Source: Paramuribaculum sp. (GTDB lineage: Bacteria > Bacteroidota > Bacteroidia > Bacteroidales > Muribaculaceae). Taken from it: a stretch of DNA of 5,605 nucleotides. The position numbers and the translations under genes were made by a program. Below are positions 1-5,605 of this stretch, one piece after another. The notes under the pieces are model-generated. The model saw nothing but the letters and a program-made list of their open reading frames with translations. It did not search any database and was not told the DNA's origin. Where the stretch lies: the NCBI GenBank assembly GCA_029051965.1, contig JAIDJZ010000247.1:1-5605 (forward strand). The letters are read 5' to 3'. Positions within the stretch are counted from its first letter, which is position 1. Every line of letters begins with the position of its first letter.

Positions 1-1620
1 CGGGTCTGTCAGTCGGTATCTTCAAAATACACCCGTTCGAAAGTCCGGAAAACTCTCCCGAAAGAATTTGCCTATATTATCGAGGAACTGCTCCACGAAT
101 CCCCCTCCGACGACAACAAGCAGGACTATTTCAACTGCATCATCGAAACAATCATATCGACCGGACAGGCCGACTCCTTCATTGTAGCCCTATGTCAGGT
201 CATCCAGAATCTCAGCATCGACCAACTCCACATTCTCGGAGACGTCTACGACAGGGGCCCCGGCGCACATCTGATCATGGACATGCTATGCAACTATGGA
301 TCGTTCGACATCCAGTGGGGCAACCACGACGCGCTGTGGATGGGCGCAGCCGCCGGCAACGACTGCTGCATAGCAAACGTCCTTCGCCTCTCACTACGCT
401 ACGGCAACATGGCGACTCTTGAAGACGGCTACGGAATCAACCTTGTTCCGCTGGCCACTTTCGCAATGGAGATCTACGGCGACGACCCCTGCTCCAGCTT
501 CGGACCTCACACTGACAGCGACGGGTCCGAACAGAGCCAGAAATCGCTCCGCCTTCTCGCCCGGATGCACAAAGCTATAAGCATCATCCAGTTCAAACTT
601 GAAGCTGCCATGATCGACCGCCATCCCGAATGGCACATGGCCGACAGAAAACTGCTCGAACACATCGACCTAAGCCGAGGCGTCTTCTCTATCGGCGGAA
701 CAGACTATGAGATGAGTGACACTTCATTCCCGACAATAGATCCGGCCGACCCATATAGTCTCACTCCCGAGGAAGCTCAGCTCGTCGAAAAGCTCCACCA
801 CTCTTTCGTCATAAGCTCCCGGCTGAAACGCCACATCGACTGCCTGCTTTCCAACGGCTGCATGTTTGGAATCTTCAACTCCAATCTTCTGTTCCACGCC
901 TCGATGCCCCTCAATGCCGACGGAACGCTCAAGGAAGTAGCCGTTGGTGACGGACGCTACAAAGGAAGCGAACTGTTCCACAACATCGGAATGATAATGC
1001 GCTCGGCCTTCAACGACGACACTCCGCAGCCCCGACGGGACTATGCGCGCGACTACTACTGGTATCTGTGGTGCGGACCCGACTCCCCGCTGTTCGACAA
1101 ATCCAGAATGGCTACATTCGAACGCTACTTCCTTGTCGACAGAGCCACCCACCGCGAAGAAAAAGGCCACTACTACGAACTGCGCAACAACGAACAGGTC
1201 TGCGACATGATCCTCGACGCGTTCAACGTCAAAGGCAGCCACCGCCACATCATAAACGGACATGTCCCGGTCCGCACAAACATCGGTGAATCCCCAATCC
1301 GTGCCAACGGAAAACTGATGGTCATCGACGGCGGTTTTTCCAAAGCCTACCACACAACCACTGGAATTGCCGGCTACACACTCGTCTACCACAGTCGCGG
1401 ATTCCAGCTCGTCCAGCACGAACCGTTTTCTTCAACCGAAGACGCGGTCATCAACGGAACAGACATCGTCAGCACGACTCAGATCGTCGAGCTGAGCAGC
1501 CACCGCATGCGCGTGCGCGACACCGACAAAGGGCGCGAACTCCAGTCGCAGATCAACGAACTGATGGAGCTTCTCTACGCCTTCCGCCACGGCATTATCA
1601 AAGAGCGACCCGCCAACTGA
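1..1620 (+). CDS. fbp: Fructose-1,6-bisphosphatase class 3, 5'-truncated by the window edge
   Basis: Hydrolyses fructose 1,6-bisphosphate to fructose 6-phosphate and phosphate, a committed step of gluconeogenesis in the cytoplasm. The frame is open from base 1 and gives 539 residues; family members are roughly 650-670, so about 120 N-terminal residues, including the first metal-binding motif, lie off the window. Seen, by window codon: a SKYTRSKVRK segment near 8-17, the metallophosphatase motif GDVYDRGP at 80-87, GNHD at 107-110, the family-typical CIANVLRLS and LEDGYGINL stretches soon after, GHVPV at 420-424 and IDGGFSKAYH at 442-451. The ATG at 277 is not the start, because GDVYDRGP lies upstream of it in the same open frame. 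The class 3 enzyme is a calcineurin-like, manganese-dependent phosphatase unrelated in sequence to class 1. No frameshift or missing motif is seen in the visible part. The next gene begins 130 bases downstream with its own promoter, so joint transcription is not required. Confidence 0.95.
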   Translation, partial: RVCQSVSSKYTRSKVRKTLPKEFAYIIEELLHESPSDDNKQDYFNCIIETIISTGQADSFIVALCQVIQNLSIDQLHILGDVYDRGPGAHLIMDMLCNYGSFDIQWGNHDALWMGAAAGNDCCIANVLRLSLRYGNMATLEDGYGINLVPLATFAMEIYGDDPCSSFGPHTDSDGSEQSQKSLRLLARMHKAISIIQFKLEAAMIDRHPEWHMADRKLLEHIDLSRGVFSIGGTDYEMSDTSFPTIDPADPYSLTPEEAQLVEKLHHSFVISSRLKRHIDCLLSNGCMFGIFNSNLLFHASMPLNADGTLKEVAVGDGRYKGSELFHNIGMIMRSAFNDDTPQPRRDYARDYYWYLWCGPDSPLFDKSRMATFERYFLVDRATHREEKGHYYELRNNEQVCDMILDAFNVKGSHRHIINGHVPVRTNIGESPIRANGKLMVIDGGFSKAYHTTTGIAGYTLVYHSRGFQLVQHEPFSSTEDAVINGTDIVSTTQIVELSSHRMRVRDTDKGRELQSQINELMELLYAFRHGIIKERPAN

Positions 1621-1623
1621 CCC

Positions 1624-1664
1624 GACACGCGGCAAACCTCTGCCCACGACTGCTGCCCAGTGTC
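1624..1664 (+). terminator. Possible weak hairpin after fbp
   Basis: GACAC at 1624-1628 and GGCA at 1631-1634 can pair with TGCC at 1654-1657 and GTGTC at 1660-1664, leaving a 2x2 internal loop and a 19-base apical loop. It starts four bases after the fbp stop codon. A T-run (1675-1679) follows only after a ten-base gap, so this is not a standard intrinsic terminator. It may be a 3'-end stabilising hairpin or chance. Confidence 0.2.
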
Positions 1665-1688
1665 AAATCAACAGTTTTTCGACTCTGA

Positions 1689-1721
1689 TTGAACACGTCC
1701 GACATATTTTTATTATTTTTG
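1689..1721 (+). promoter_or_regulatory. Bacteroides-type promoter for the lipoprotein-glycosyltransferase operon
   Basis: TATTTTTG at 1714-1721 matches the Bacteroidota -7 consensus TAnnTTTG exactly. A TTG at 1689-1691 could serve as the -33 element, though its 22-base spacing is slightly long. The box sits in an AT-rich stretch of an otherwise GC-rich region. Transcription would start a few bases after 1721, giving a leader of about 20-25 bases before the ATG at 1751. No Shine-Dalgarno sequence precedes that ATG, as is usual in this phylum. Confidence 0.55.
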
Positions 1722-1750
1722 CACTCAATTAAGCAAATTTTTCTCCCCAG

Positions 1751-2839
1751 ATGAAAAGACTCACCCACTACATCATAGCAGCCCTTGCTGTCACCGGATT
1801 GCTGGCCGGCTGCAAAAGCGAACCGAAATGGCACGTTGACGGACGCATCGAAGGCGCCGAAGGACAGACAATGTATGTCGAAGCCTCCGAAAACGGACAA
1901 TGGTACATACTCGACTCTGTCGCACTTGGAAATTCCGGCAACTTTTCATTCACCCAGGATGCCTGCGGCTATCCCGACATCTATCGTCTCCGTCTTGACG
2001 ACAAAACCCTTTATTTCCCGATCGACAGCATCGAGACCGTAACAGTCGTCTCGAAAGCCGCAGCATTCGACCATGACTACACACTTGCAGGTACAGAAGC
2101 CGCCGAACAGCTCATGAACGTCGACCGGAAAGTTTTAGGCGCTCTGACCTCAACCCCAGGAAAAGACTGGAAACCCGATTCCGCACTAAAGCGCGAATTG
2201 TCTCTGATGCTGCTCGAAAATCCTGCGGGCATTGTCTCCTACTATATAATCAACAAGAAAATCGGCGGTGTCCCCCTCTTCAACCCCAACGACCGCAACG
2301 ACCTGAAAGTCATCGGCGCGGTGGCAAACGCCTTCACCAACTACCGTCCGGCCGATCCGCGCACCAAATATCTGCGCAACCTCTTTCTGACCAACAAGCG
2401 CGTCACTCTCCCGGCCGACACGATCATCGCCAAAGAGACAACTATCATCGACGTGAACCTCTACGACCGCAAAGGTGTCAAACAGAGCCTCGAACAGATC
2501 GCAGGCAAAAACCGCGTCGTGATCCTTTCGTTCACAGCCTACTCATCCGACTACTCTCCTGCCCTCAACATCGAGCTTAACAAGCTCTACACAAAACACC
2601 ATGACAACGGGCTGGAAATCTATCAGATCGGATTTGATGAAAACGAATACAACTGGCGAGAGACAGCCTCTAACCTCCCCTGGATCTGCGTCTACAACGC
2701 TCCGACCGACGGCCCTCAGGTGCTGAACTCCTACAACATCGGCGCGCTTCCCGCTATGTTCGTCATCCAGAATGGTGAAATACGCGAACGTCTGACCGAC
2801 GCGACCAGAATCGAACAGGCTGTCGCCAGATACCTGTAA
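1751..2839 (+). CDS. Lipoprotein with DUF4369-like N-terminus and cysteine-less thioredoxin-like C-terminus
   Basis: A 362-residue lipoprotein. Residues 1-20 form a signal peptide (MKR, then a hydrophobic stretch) ending in the lipobox LLAGC, with Cys21 as the predicted lipidated residue. Residues from about 26 to 110 look like the beta-rich DUF4369 domain common in Bacteroidota thiol-disulfide-like lipoproteins. A mostly helical linker follows, then a thioredoxin/AhpC-TSA-like domain from about 230 to 362. In that domain FTAYSSDYS (261-269) falls where the family has FWASWCGPC, so both CxxC cysteines are serines (Ser266, Ser269). The cis-proline loop is kept (ALPAMF, Pro334). Disulfide oxidoreductase activity is therefore unlikely; a binding or scaffold role is an inference. 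There is no strong acidic run after Cys21 of the kind that exports lipoproteins to the surface, so a periplasmic face is more likely. Its TAA overlaps the next gene's ATG by one base, implying co-translation with the glycosyltransferase. Confidence 0.88.
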   Translation: MKRLTHYIIAALAVTGLLAGCKSEPKWHVDGRIEGAEGQTMYVEASENGQWYILDSVALGNSGNFSFTQDACGYPDIYRLRLDDKTLYFPIDSIETVTVVSKAAAFDHDYTLAGTEAAEQLMNVDRKVLGALTSTPGKDWKPDSALKRELSLMLLENPAGIVSYYIINKKIGGVPLFNPNDRNDLKVIGAVANAFTNYRPADPRTKYLRNLFLTNKRVTLPADTIIAKETTIIDVNLYDRKGVKQSLEQIAGKNRVVILSFTAYSSDYSPALNIELNKLYTKHHDNGLEIYQIGFDENEYNWRETASNLPWICVYNAPTDGPQVLNSYNIGALPAMFVIQNGEIRERLTDATRIEQAVARYL

Positions 2840-3630
2840 TGAAAAAACTCGATGTTGCCATAGCCACCTGGCAACCGGAAGGCATCCATCGGGTCGAGGC
2901 AATGAATCTGCCCCGGCTCGATGGTGTCGGTTATGTGATTTCATGGCAACAGCCAGGCAACGATGCCTCCGTACCACGCTCTCTTCTTGAGCGCGACGAT
3001 ATCGAAGTCCACATTTTTAATGGCAGCGGAGTCTCCGCCAACCGCAACAACGCCCTGGACCACTGCTCCGGGGAAATCGTTCTGTTTGCCGACGACGACA
3101 TGACCTACACCCCCGACCGGCTTATCGCTGTCATCGAAACTTTCCGAAAAAATCCCGACATTGATGTCGCGACATTCCGCTACGACGGAGCCTGCAAAAC
3201 ATATCCCGGCTCTCAGACCATTCTCGGATTCCCCCTTCCGAAAAACTACAGTGTCGCAACGGTCGAAATCGCCGCACGACGAACATCGGCCCTCCGCATC
3301 GGCTTCGACCCGCTTTTCGGTCCCGGAGCTCCTGTCTGGCAGGCCTCGGAAGATGAAAAATTTCTCTATGACGCACGTAAAGCATGCTGCCGCTGCATGT
3401 TTTTCCCGACAACCGTCACCTCTCACCCCCATCCGTCAACCGGCGACCGGCCGATAGCAGCCTCTCCCGGAATCTGCGCCGCAGCCGGAAAAATGATCCG
3501 GCTCGAATATCCCCGCTCATGGATGCCGAGAATAATCCTGAAAGCGATACGTCAGAAGAAAAAAGGAGCGCCGATTCTTTTCACGCTCCGCCACATGCTT
3601 CGCGGAGCAGTCAGCGACGGAAACGCATGA
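2839..3630 (+). CDS. Glycosyltransferase family 2 (GT-A fold)
   Basis: A 263-residue cytoplasmic glycosyltransferase that should transfer a sugar from a nucleotide-sugar donor to a glycan or lipid-linked acceptor; donor and acceptor cannot be told from sequence. The N-terminus starts directly with a Rossmann-like strand (VAIATWQPEG, about 6-15). GVSANRNNAL at 64-73 is the nucleotide-binding loop, and the metal-binding DxD is DDD at 85-87 in FADDDMTY. A later acidic motif, SEDEK (170-174), is a candidate for the catalytic base region, and SHPHPSTG at 195-202 resembles a histidine motif I recall from related Bacteroides family 2 enzymes. No membrane segment is evident; the C-terminus is basic and may touch the membrane. 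It has a small CCRC cluster at 183-186. The start codon overlaps the lipoprotein stop by one base, and no promoter or Shine-Dalgarno lies before it. The last 20 bases overlap the opposing gene's 3' end, and the tail also carries that operon's terminator. Confidence 0.92.
   Translation: MKKLDVAIATWQPEGIHRVEAMNLPRLDGVGYVISWQQPGNDASVPRSLLERDDIEVHIFNGSGVSANRNNALDHCSGEIVLFADDDMTYTPDRLIAVIETFRKNPDIDVATFRYDGACKTYPGSQTILGFPLPKNYSVATVEIAARRTSALRIGFDPLFGPGAPVWQASEDEKFLYDARKACCRCMFFPTTVTSHPHPSTGDRPIAASPGICAAAGKMIRLEYPRSWMPRIILKAIRQKKKGAPILFTLRHMLRGAVSDGNA
3559..3589 (-). terminator. Intrinsic terminator of the minus-strand glycosyltransferase operon
   Basis: Read on the minus strand, GGAGCG (3589-3584) pairs perfectly with CGCTCC (3570-3565) across a 13-base loop and is followed at once by six T residues (3564-3559), then CTTCT. 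It begins 21 bases past the stop codon of the minus-strand glycosyltransferase at 3611. It lies wholly within the coding sequence of the opposing plus-strand gene. The stem is only six pairs but GC-rich, and the T-run is well placed. Confidence 0.65.
3585..3608 (-). promoter_or_regulatory. Hairpin competing with the terminator
   Basis: On the minus strand GCTCCGC (3608-3602) can pair over seven bases with GCGGAGC (3591-3585), with a ten-base loop. Its second arm shares bases 3589-3585 with the first arm of the terminator stem, so the two cannot form together. This is the geometry of an anti-terminator and terminator. The upstream arm starts two bases past the stop codon, so a ribosome finishing the minus-strand gene would cover it and favour the terminator. 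A regulatory role is inference; no downstream minus-strand gene is visible that would benefit from readthrough. Confidence 0.3.
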
Positions 3631-4561
3631 AAGCCAGACGCAGACGGGCCTTGACCGGCACTGCGGCAGGCCACTCTTCCGCCAGCATCCTGAGCCTCGC
3701 GTAACGCTCCGGAGTGAATGCCGACGACGCAAGCCCCGCCAGATAGCTGATTTTCGAATCCAGATTGCCCCTTACTGAATCCGGATCGACAGAATAGATT
3801 CTGATCAGATCGACCAGACACGTCGCCGCCTTAACATAGAAATCAAACAGCGCGCCCTCCGAACGACTGTTCGAAACCGTAGACTCTCCGACCACATAAG
3901 CCGTGGCTTCGACCGGAAGATAACCGAACGGACCGCGCGAAGACAGCGCTACGATAACCGGCAGATCCTCGCAGCCCCATTCCCGGCGCCTGACCGAATC
4001 CACTCCTCTGCAGGCCATCACATCTTTGAGCACACCCCTGCGGAACATCATTGCCGACAGTAGCGGGAAATCATTGACAGCGCCCATAACACGCCTCATC
4101 ATCTCACCACCCTCCGAACGGCATGCATACTTTCTATACCGCTCCGTCTGCGACGACAGAACCGACGCACCGTTCTCTACGATACGCCAGTCGCTCATCA
4201 CTGCAACATCCGAAGGATTTGACCGGAGAAAATCCCGTTGAGACTGCATTCGCTCCTGACACGGCCAGTAGTCATCACCCGCACAGTCTGCCACAAACTC
4301 ACCACGGCACACGGCAAGGCAATCAAAATAATTGTCCACAACCCCCTTGTTCGGAGCCTCCGGAAGCAGACGGATCCGCTCCGGATAGCGCAGGGCATAG
4401 TCGCAGCAGATCTCTCGCGTACCATCCGACGAGCCATCCTCGCCCACTATGATCTCGAAATCAAAGTCACACTCCTGCGCGAGAATACTGTCCAGAGCCC
4501 TCGCAATCGTCCCCTCCTGATTATACGTGACGACGATGACACTTACCTCACGATCACTCAT
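3611..4561 (-). CDS. Glycosyltransferase family 2 (GT-A fold), surface-glycan type
   Basis: A 316-residue cytoplasmic glycosyltransferase of the large family 2 group used in capsule, LPS and O-antigen assembly. Seen: the opening strand VSVIVVTYNQEGTI (6-19); EDGSSDGT at 41-48, the nucleotide-binding turn; DCAGDDYW at 92-99, which holds the metal-binding acidic residues; SDW at 123-125; and WGCEDLPV at 195-202, with Glu198-Asp199 the likely catalytic acidic pair. The remaining C-terminus, from about 230, is helical with no clear membrane segment. It has about ten cysteines, more than its neighbours. It is second in its operon: its ATG overlaps the upstream gene's stop in an ATGA, so translation is probably coupled. 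It converges on the other family 2 gene with a 20-base tail overlap and has its own terminator just beyond. The two family 2 proteins differ clearly in sequence and are not recent duplicates. The sugar specificity cannot be inferred. Confidence 0.93.
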   Translation of the reverse strand: MSDREVSVIVVTYNQEGTIARALDSILAQECDFDFEIIVGEDGSSDGTREICCDYALRYPERIRLLPEAPNKGVVDNYFDCLAVCRGEFVADCAGDDYWPCQERMQSQRDFLRSNPSDVAVMSDWRIVENGASVLSSQTERYRKYACRSEGGEMMRRVMGAVNDFPLLSAMMFRRGVLKDVMACRGVDSVRRREWGCEDLPVIVALSSRGPFGYLPVEATAYVVGESTVSNSRSEGALFDFYVKAATCLVDLIRIYSVDPDSVRGNLDSKISYLAGLASSAFTPERYARLRMLAEEWPAAVPVKARLRLAFMRFRR

Positions 4562-5448
4562 TTTTCAAGACGTTTAAGAACAACTTCCACCAGACGCGCC
4601 GCAACAGACTCAGGATTGTGGTCGGAACTCCAGCGCGCTTTAGCTCCCTCTCGCAGACGGCCGCTACGGATGTCACTGTCGATATAAGGCAGCATCCCTC
4701 TGATAAACTCCTCCTTCGTCGGCGAACCACCGAGCATGACGCAGCACTCATCGTCGAAAACATCATCCACACCAGCGCTCTCCACGACAACAACCGGCAC
4801 CCCGGCCGACAGCGCACGACACAGATCCACGAACGGAGGCCTATGCGACCCGCTGAAATCAACCATCCAGTCGACAGCCCCGCGTCCGAACGCCTCTTCA
4901 ATCGATCCGCAGGATTCGACCACCAGATTCTCCGGAATCCGCAAGCCACCCTCCTGCATGACCGGCGCATCGCCGGCCACACGCCATTCGATTCTCGATC
5001 CGGGACGCGCAACCGCCATTCCGACCATCATTTCAAGCGTACTCTGCCCATTGTCTGCCGAGACAAAAGTCAATGCATGATCCTCGGTTCGGTGACCGCC
5101 GACAGCACTCATCTGAACGACAGCGCAGCCGATTGAAGTATAAAGCTCTTCTCTGGCAATATGCCTGACACCCGTCGCTCCCGACAGCCCTACGCCGACC
5201 TCTCCGGCAACTGATGTCCCATACGTGACCACGGCATCATACTCCAAACTCCGCTGCCCCATTATCTGCCTGACAGACTTTCTGACCTTCAGCCTGTTGC
5301 CGAGCCGGCCGAGAAGCCCTTCCGCACCGGCCGGCACTGTGACACAATCCAGCCGGCCCACAACCGGACGCAAAGCCTCCGCCTCTGCAAGAGCCACACT
5401 ATCGCCACACTCGGTGACAATCAATAATCTGAGTTCTTTTCCGGACAT
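4558..5448 (-). CDS. GT-B-like glycosyltransferase (family 4-like), short and with altered catalytic motif
   Basis: A 296-residue protein with a family 4/group 1-like C-terminal half. Residues about 126-290 give the recognisable part: a strand and loop TFVSADNGQSTLEMMVGMA (127-145), the segment VDWMVDFSGSHRPPF (192-206), then ALSAGVPVVVVES (212-224), matching the usual AMACGVPVI region, and a final helix. The N-terminal half (LRLLIVTE at 6-13, YDAVVTYGTSVAG at 70-82) looks like a shortened Rossmann domain; typical family 4 enzymes are 350-400 residues. Aligned on GVPV, both glutamates of the family's Ex7E motif fall on arginines (Arg203, Arg211), so the usual donor-binding and catalytic residues appear absent. 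The fold is fairly sure, activity is not. No signal peptide or membrane segment. It is the first gene of the minus-strand operon, behind an AT-rich promoter region, and is linked to the next gene by a four-base overlap. Confidence 0.85.
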   Translation of the reverse strand: MSGKELRLLIVTECGDSVALAEAEALRPVVGRLDCVTVPAGAEGLLGRLGNRLKVRKSVRQIMGQRSLEYDAVVTYGTSVAGEVGVGLSGATGVRHIAREELYTSIGCAVVQMSAVGGHRTEDHALTFVSADNGQSTLEMMVGMAVARPGSRIEWRVAGDAPVMQEGGLRIPENLVVESCGSIEEAFGRGAVDWMVDFSGSHRPPFVDLCRALSAGVPVVVVESAGVDDVFDDECCVMLGGSPTKEEFIRGMLPYIDSDIRSGRLREGAKARWSSDHNPESVAARLVEVVLKRLEK

Positions 5449-5483
5449 TCTTCTATATTCATATATTTCATTAAGTAAGTGTT

Positions 5484-5491
5484 CAAATTTA
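5484..5491 (-). promoter_or_regulatory. Bacteroides-type -7 box for the minus-strand operon
   Basis: TAAATTTG on the minus strand matches TAnnTTTG exactly. It lies 35 bases before the ATG at 5448, close to the 29-base gap seen for the plus-strand promoter in this window. The surrounding 5449-5520 is strikingly AT-rich. No TTTG is seen 19-21 bases further upstream, so the -33 element is weak or absent. The box also lies in a small palindrome (5485-5495, AAATT-T-AATTT). Confidence 0.5.
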
Positions 5492-5525
5492 ATTTATACA
5501 ATATGCGAGCTTATTTTTTTAGCCG

Positions 5526-5605
5526 ATGCCGGTGCGGAGGGAAGGAGAATATCGAGATATTCGACTGATCGACAATCCGGAAGCGGCAGAAAAGAAGCTG
5601 CAGAT
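5526..5605 (+). CDS. Possible start of a divergent gene, cut by the window edge
   Basis: An ATG at 5526 opens a frame of 26 codons that runs off the end, beginning MPVRREGEYRDIRLID and ending in a charged AEKKLQ stretch. An in-frame TAG at 5520-5522 sets the upstream limit. In its favour, the AT-rich spacer ends just before this ATG, as it does before the other genes here. Against it: it is short, has no Shine-Dalgarno or exact plus-strand -7 box, and two minus-strand frames are also open here, ending at 5519-5521 and 5494-5496. I do not recognise the product. Confidence 0.25.
   Translation, partial: MPVRREGEYRDIRLIDNPEAAEKKLQ
5547..5562. repeat. Short perfect inverted repeat
   Basis: GAATATC (5547-5553) and GATATTC (5556-5562) are perfect complements around a two-base centre. 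The size and symmetry would suit a dimeric regulator site, but it may lie inside a coding region and could be chance. Confidence 0.3.

Noticed and set aside
724..1419. A 231-codon open frame on the minus strand inside fbp
   Set aside because: It lies antisense to a clearly conserved metallophosphatase frame. Its valine- and aspartate-rich make-up is what reversed GTC/GAC-rich codons give in this genome.
277..1620. Taking the ATG at 277 as the fbp start
   Set aside because: The same frame is open to base 1 and holds the essential GDVYDRGP motif and other family-typical sequence upstream.
2941..3432. Minus-strand open frame opposite the plus-strand family 2 glycosyltransferase
   Set aside because: The plus frame holds the DDD and SEDEK motifs in proper order; the minus translation has no recognisable domain.
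3647..3672. Bulged GGCCT/AGGCC hairpin near the glycosyltransferase 3' end
   Set aside because: It lies inside coding sequence, has no T-run on either strand, and is the kind of GC-rich pairing expected by chance here.
4618..5136. Plus-strand open frames of up to 172 codons inside the GT-B-like gene, and similar ones inside the family 2 gene (4238-4687)
   Set aside because: Their translations are low-complexity, rich in His, Arg, Ser and Pro, and match no fold. The minus-strand frames carry recognisable glycosyltransferase motifs.
1..5605. CRISPR array, tRNA, rRNA, insertion sequence, toxin-antitoxin or defence genes
   Set aside because: No regularly spaced repeats, cloverleaf-like segments, transposase motifs or small paired genes were seen on either strand.

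Overview
The window reads as chromosomal DNA of a Bacteroidota member, most likely Bacteroidales. Four things point there: a class 3 (firmicute/Bacteroides-type) fructose-bisphosphatase; a lipoprotein with a DUF4369-like plus thioredoxin-like layout; AT-rich gene-free spacers holding exact TAnnTTTG promoter boxes; and start codons without a Shine-Dalgarno sequence. Codons favour C or G in third position, so this is one of the more GC-rich lineages. Muribaculaceae is a guess that the sequence alone cannot settle.

Layout on the plus strand: the 3' four-fifths or so of fbp (1-1620, start lies off the window); a 130-base spacer with a possible weak hairpin and a good Bacteroides-type promoter; a lipoprotein gene (1751-2839); and a family 2 glycosyltransferase (2839-3630) whose start codon overlaps the lipoprotein stop by one base. 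On the minus strand, a second operon runs towards it: a small GT-B-like glycosyltransferase (4558-5448) followed by a second family 2 glycosyltransferase (3611-4561), joined by an ATGA overlap and driven from an AT-rich promoter region near 5450-5520. The last 80 bases may hold the start of a divergent gene, but the reading is uncertain.

Three glycosyltransferases of two folds in two convergent operons suggest a small locus for assembling a surface glycan (LPS, capsule or protein glycan). The substrates cannot be read from sequence. fbp is a housekeeping gluconeogenic gene and probably a chance neighbour. The lipoprotein has a thioredoxin fold in which both active-site cysteines are serines, so it is unlikely to be a disulfide enzyme. 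Its tight coupling to a glycosyltransferase is the most unusual gene pairing here.

The most interesting non-coding signal lies where the operons meet. The two genes overlap tail-to-tail by 20 bases, and a hairpin-plus-T-run terminator for the minus-strand operon is embedded inside the coding sequence of the plus-strand glycosyltransferase, next to a competing hairpin. I found no CRISPR array, tRNA, rRNA, insertion sequence or defence system, and no convincing wholly new system.
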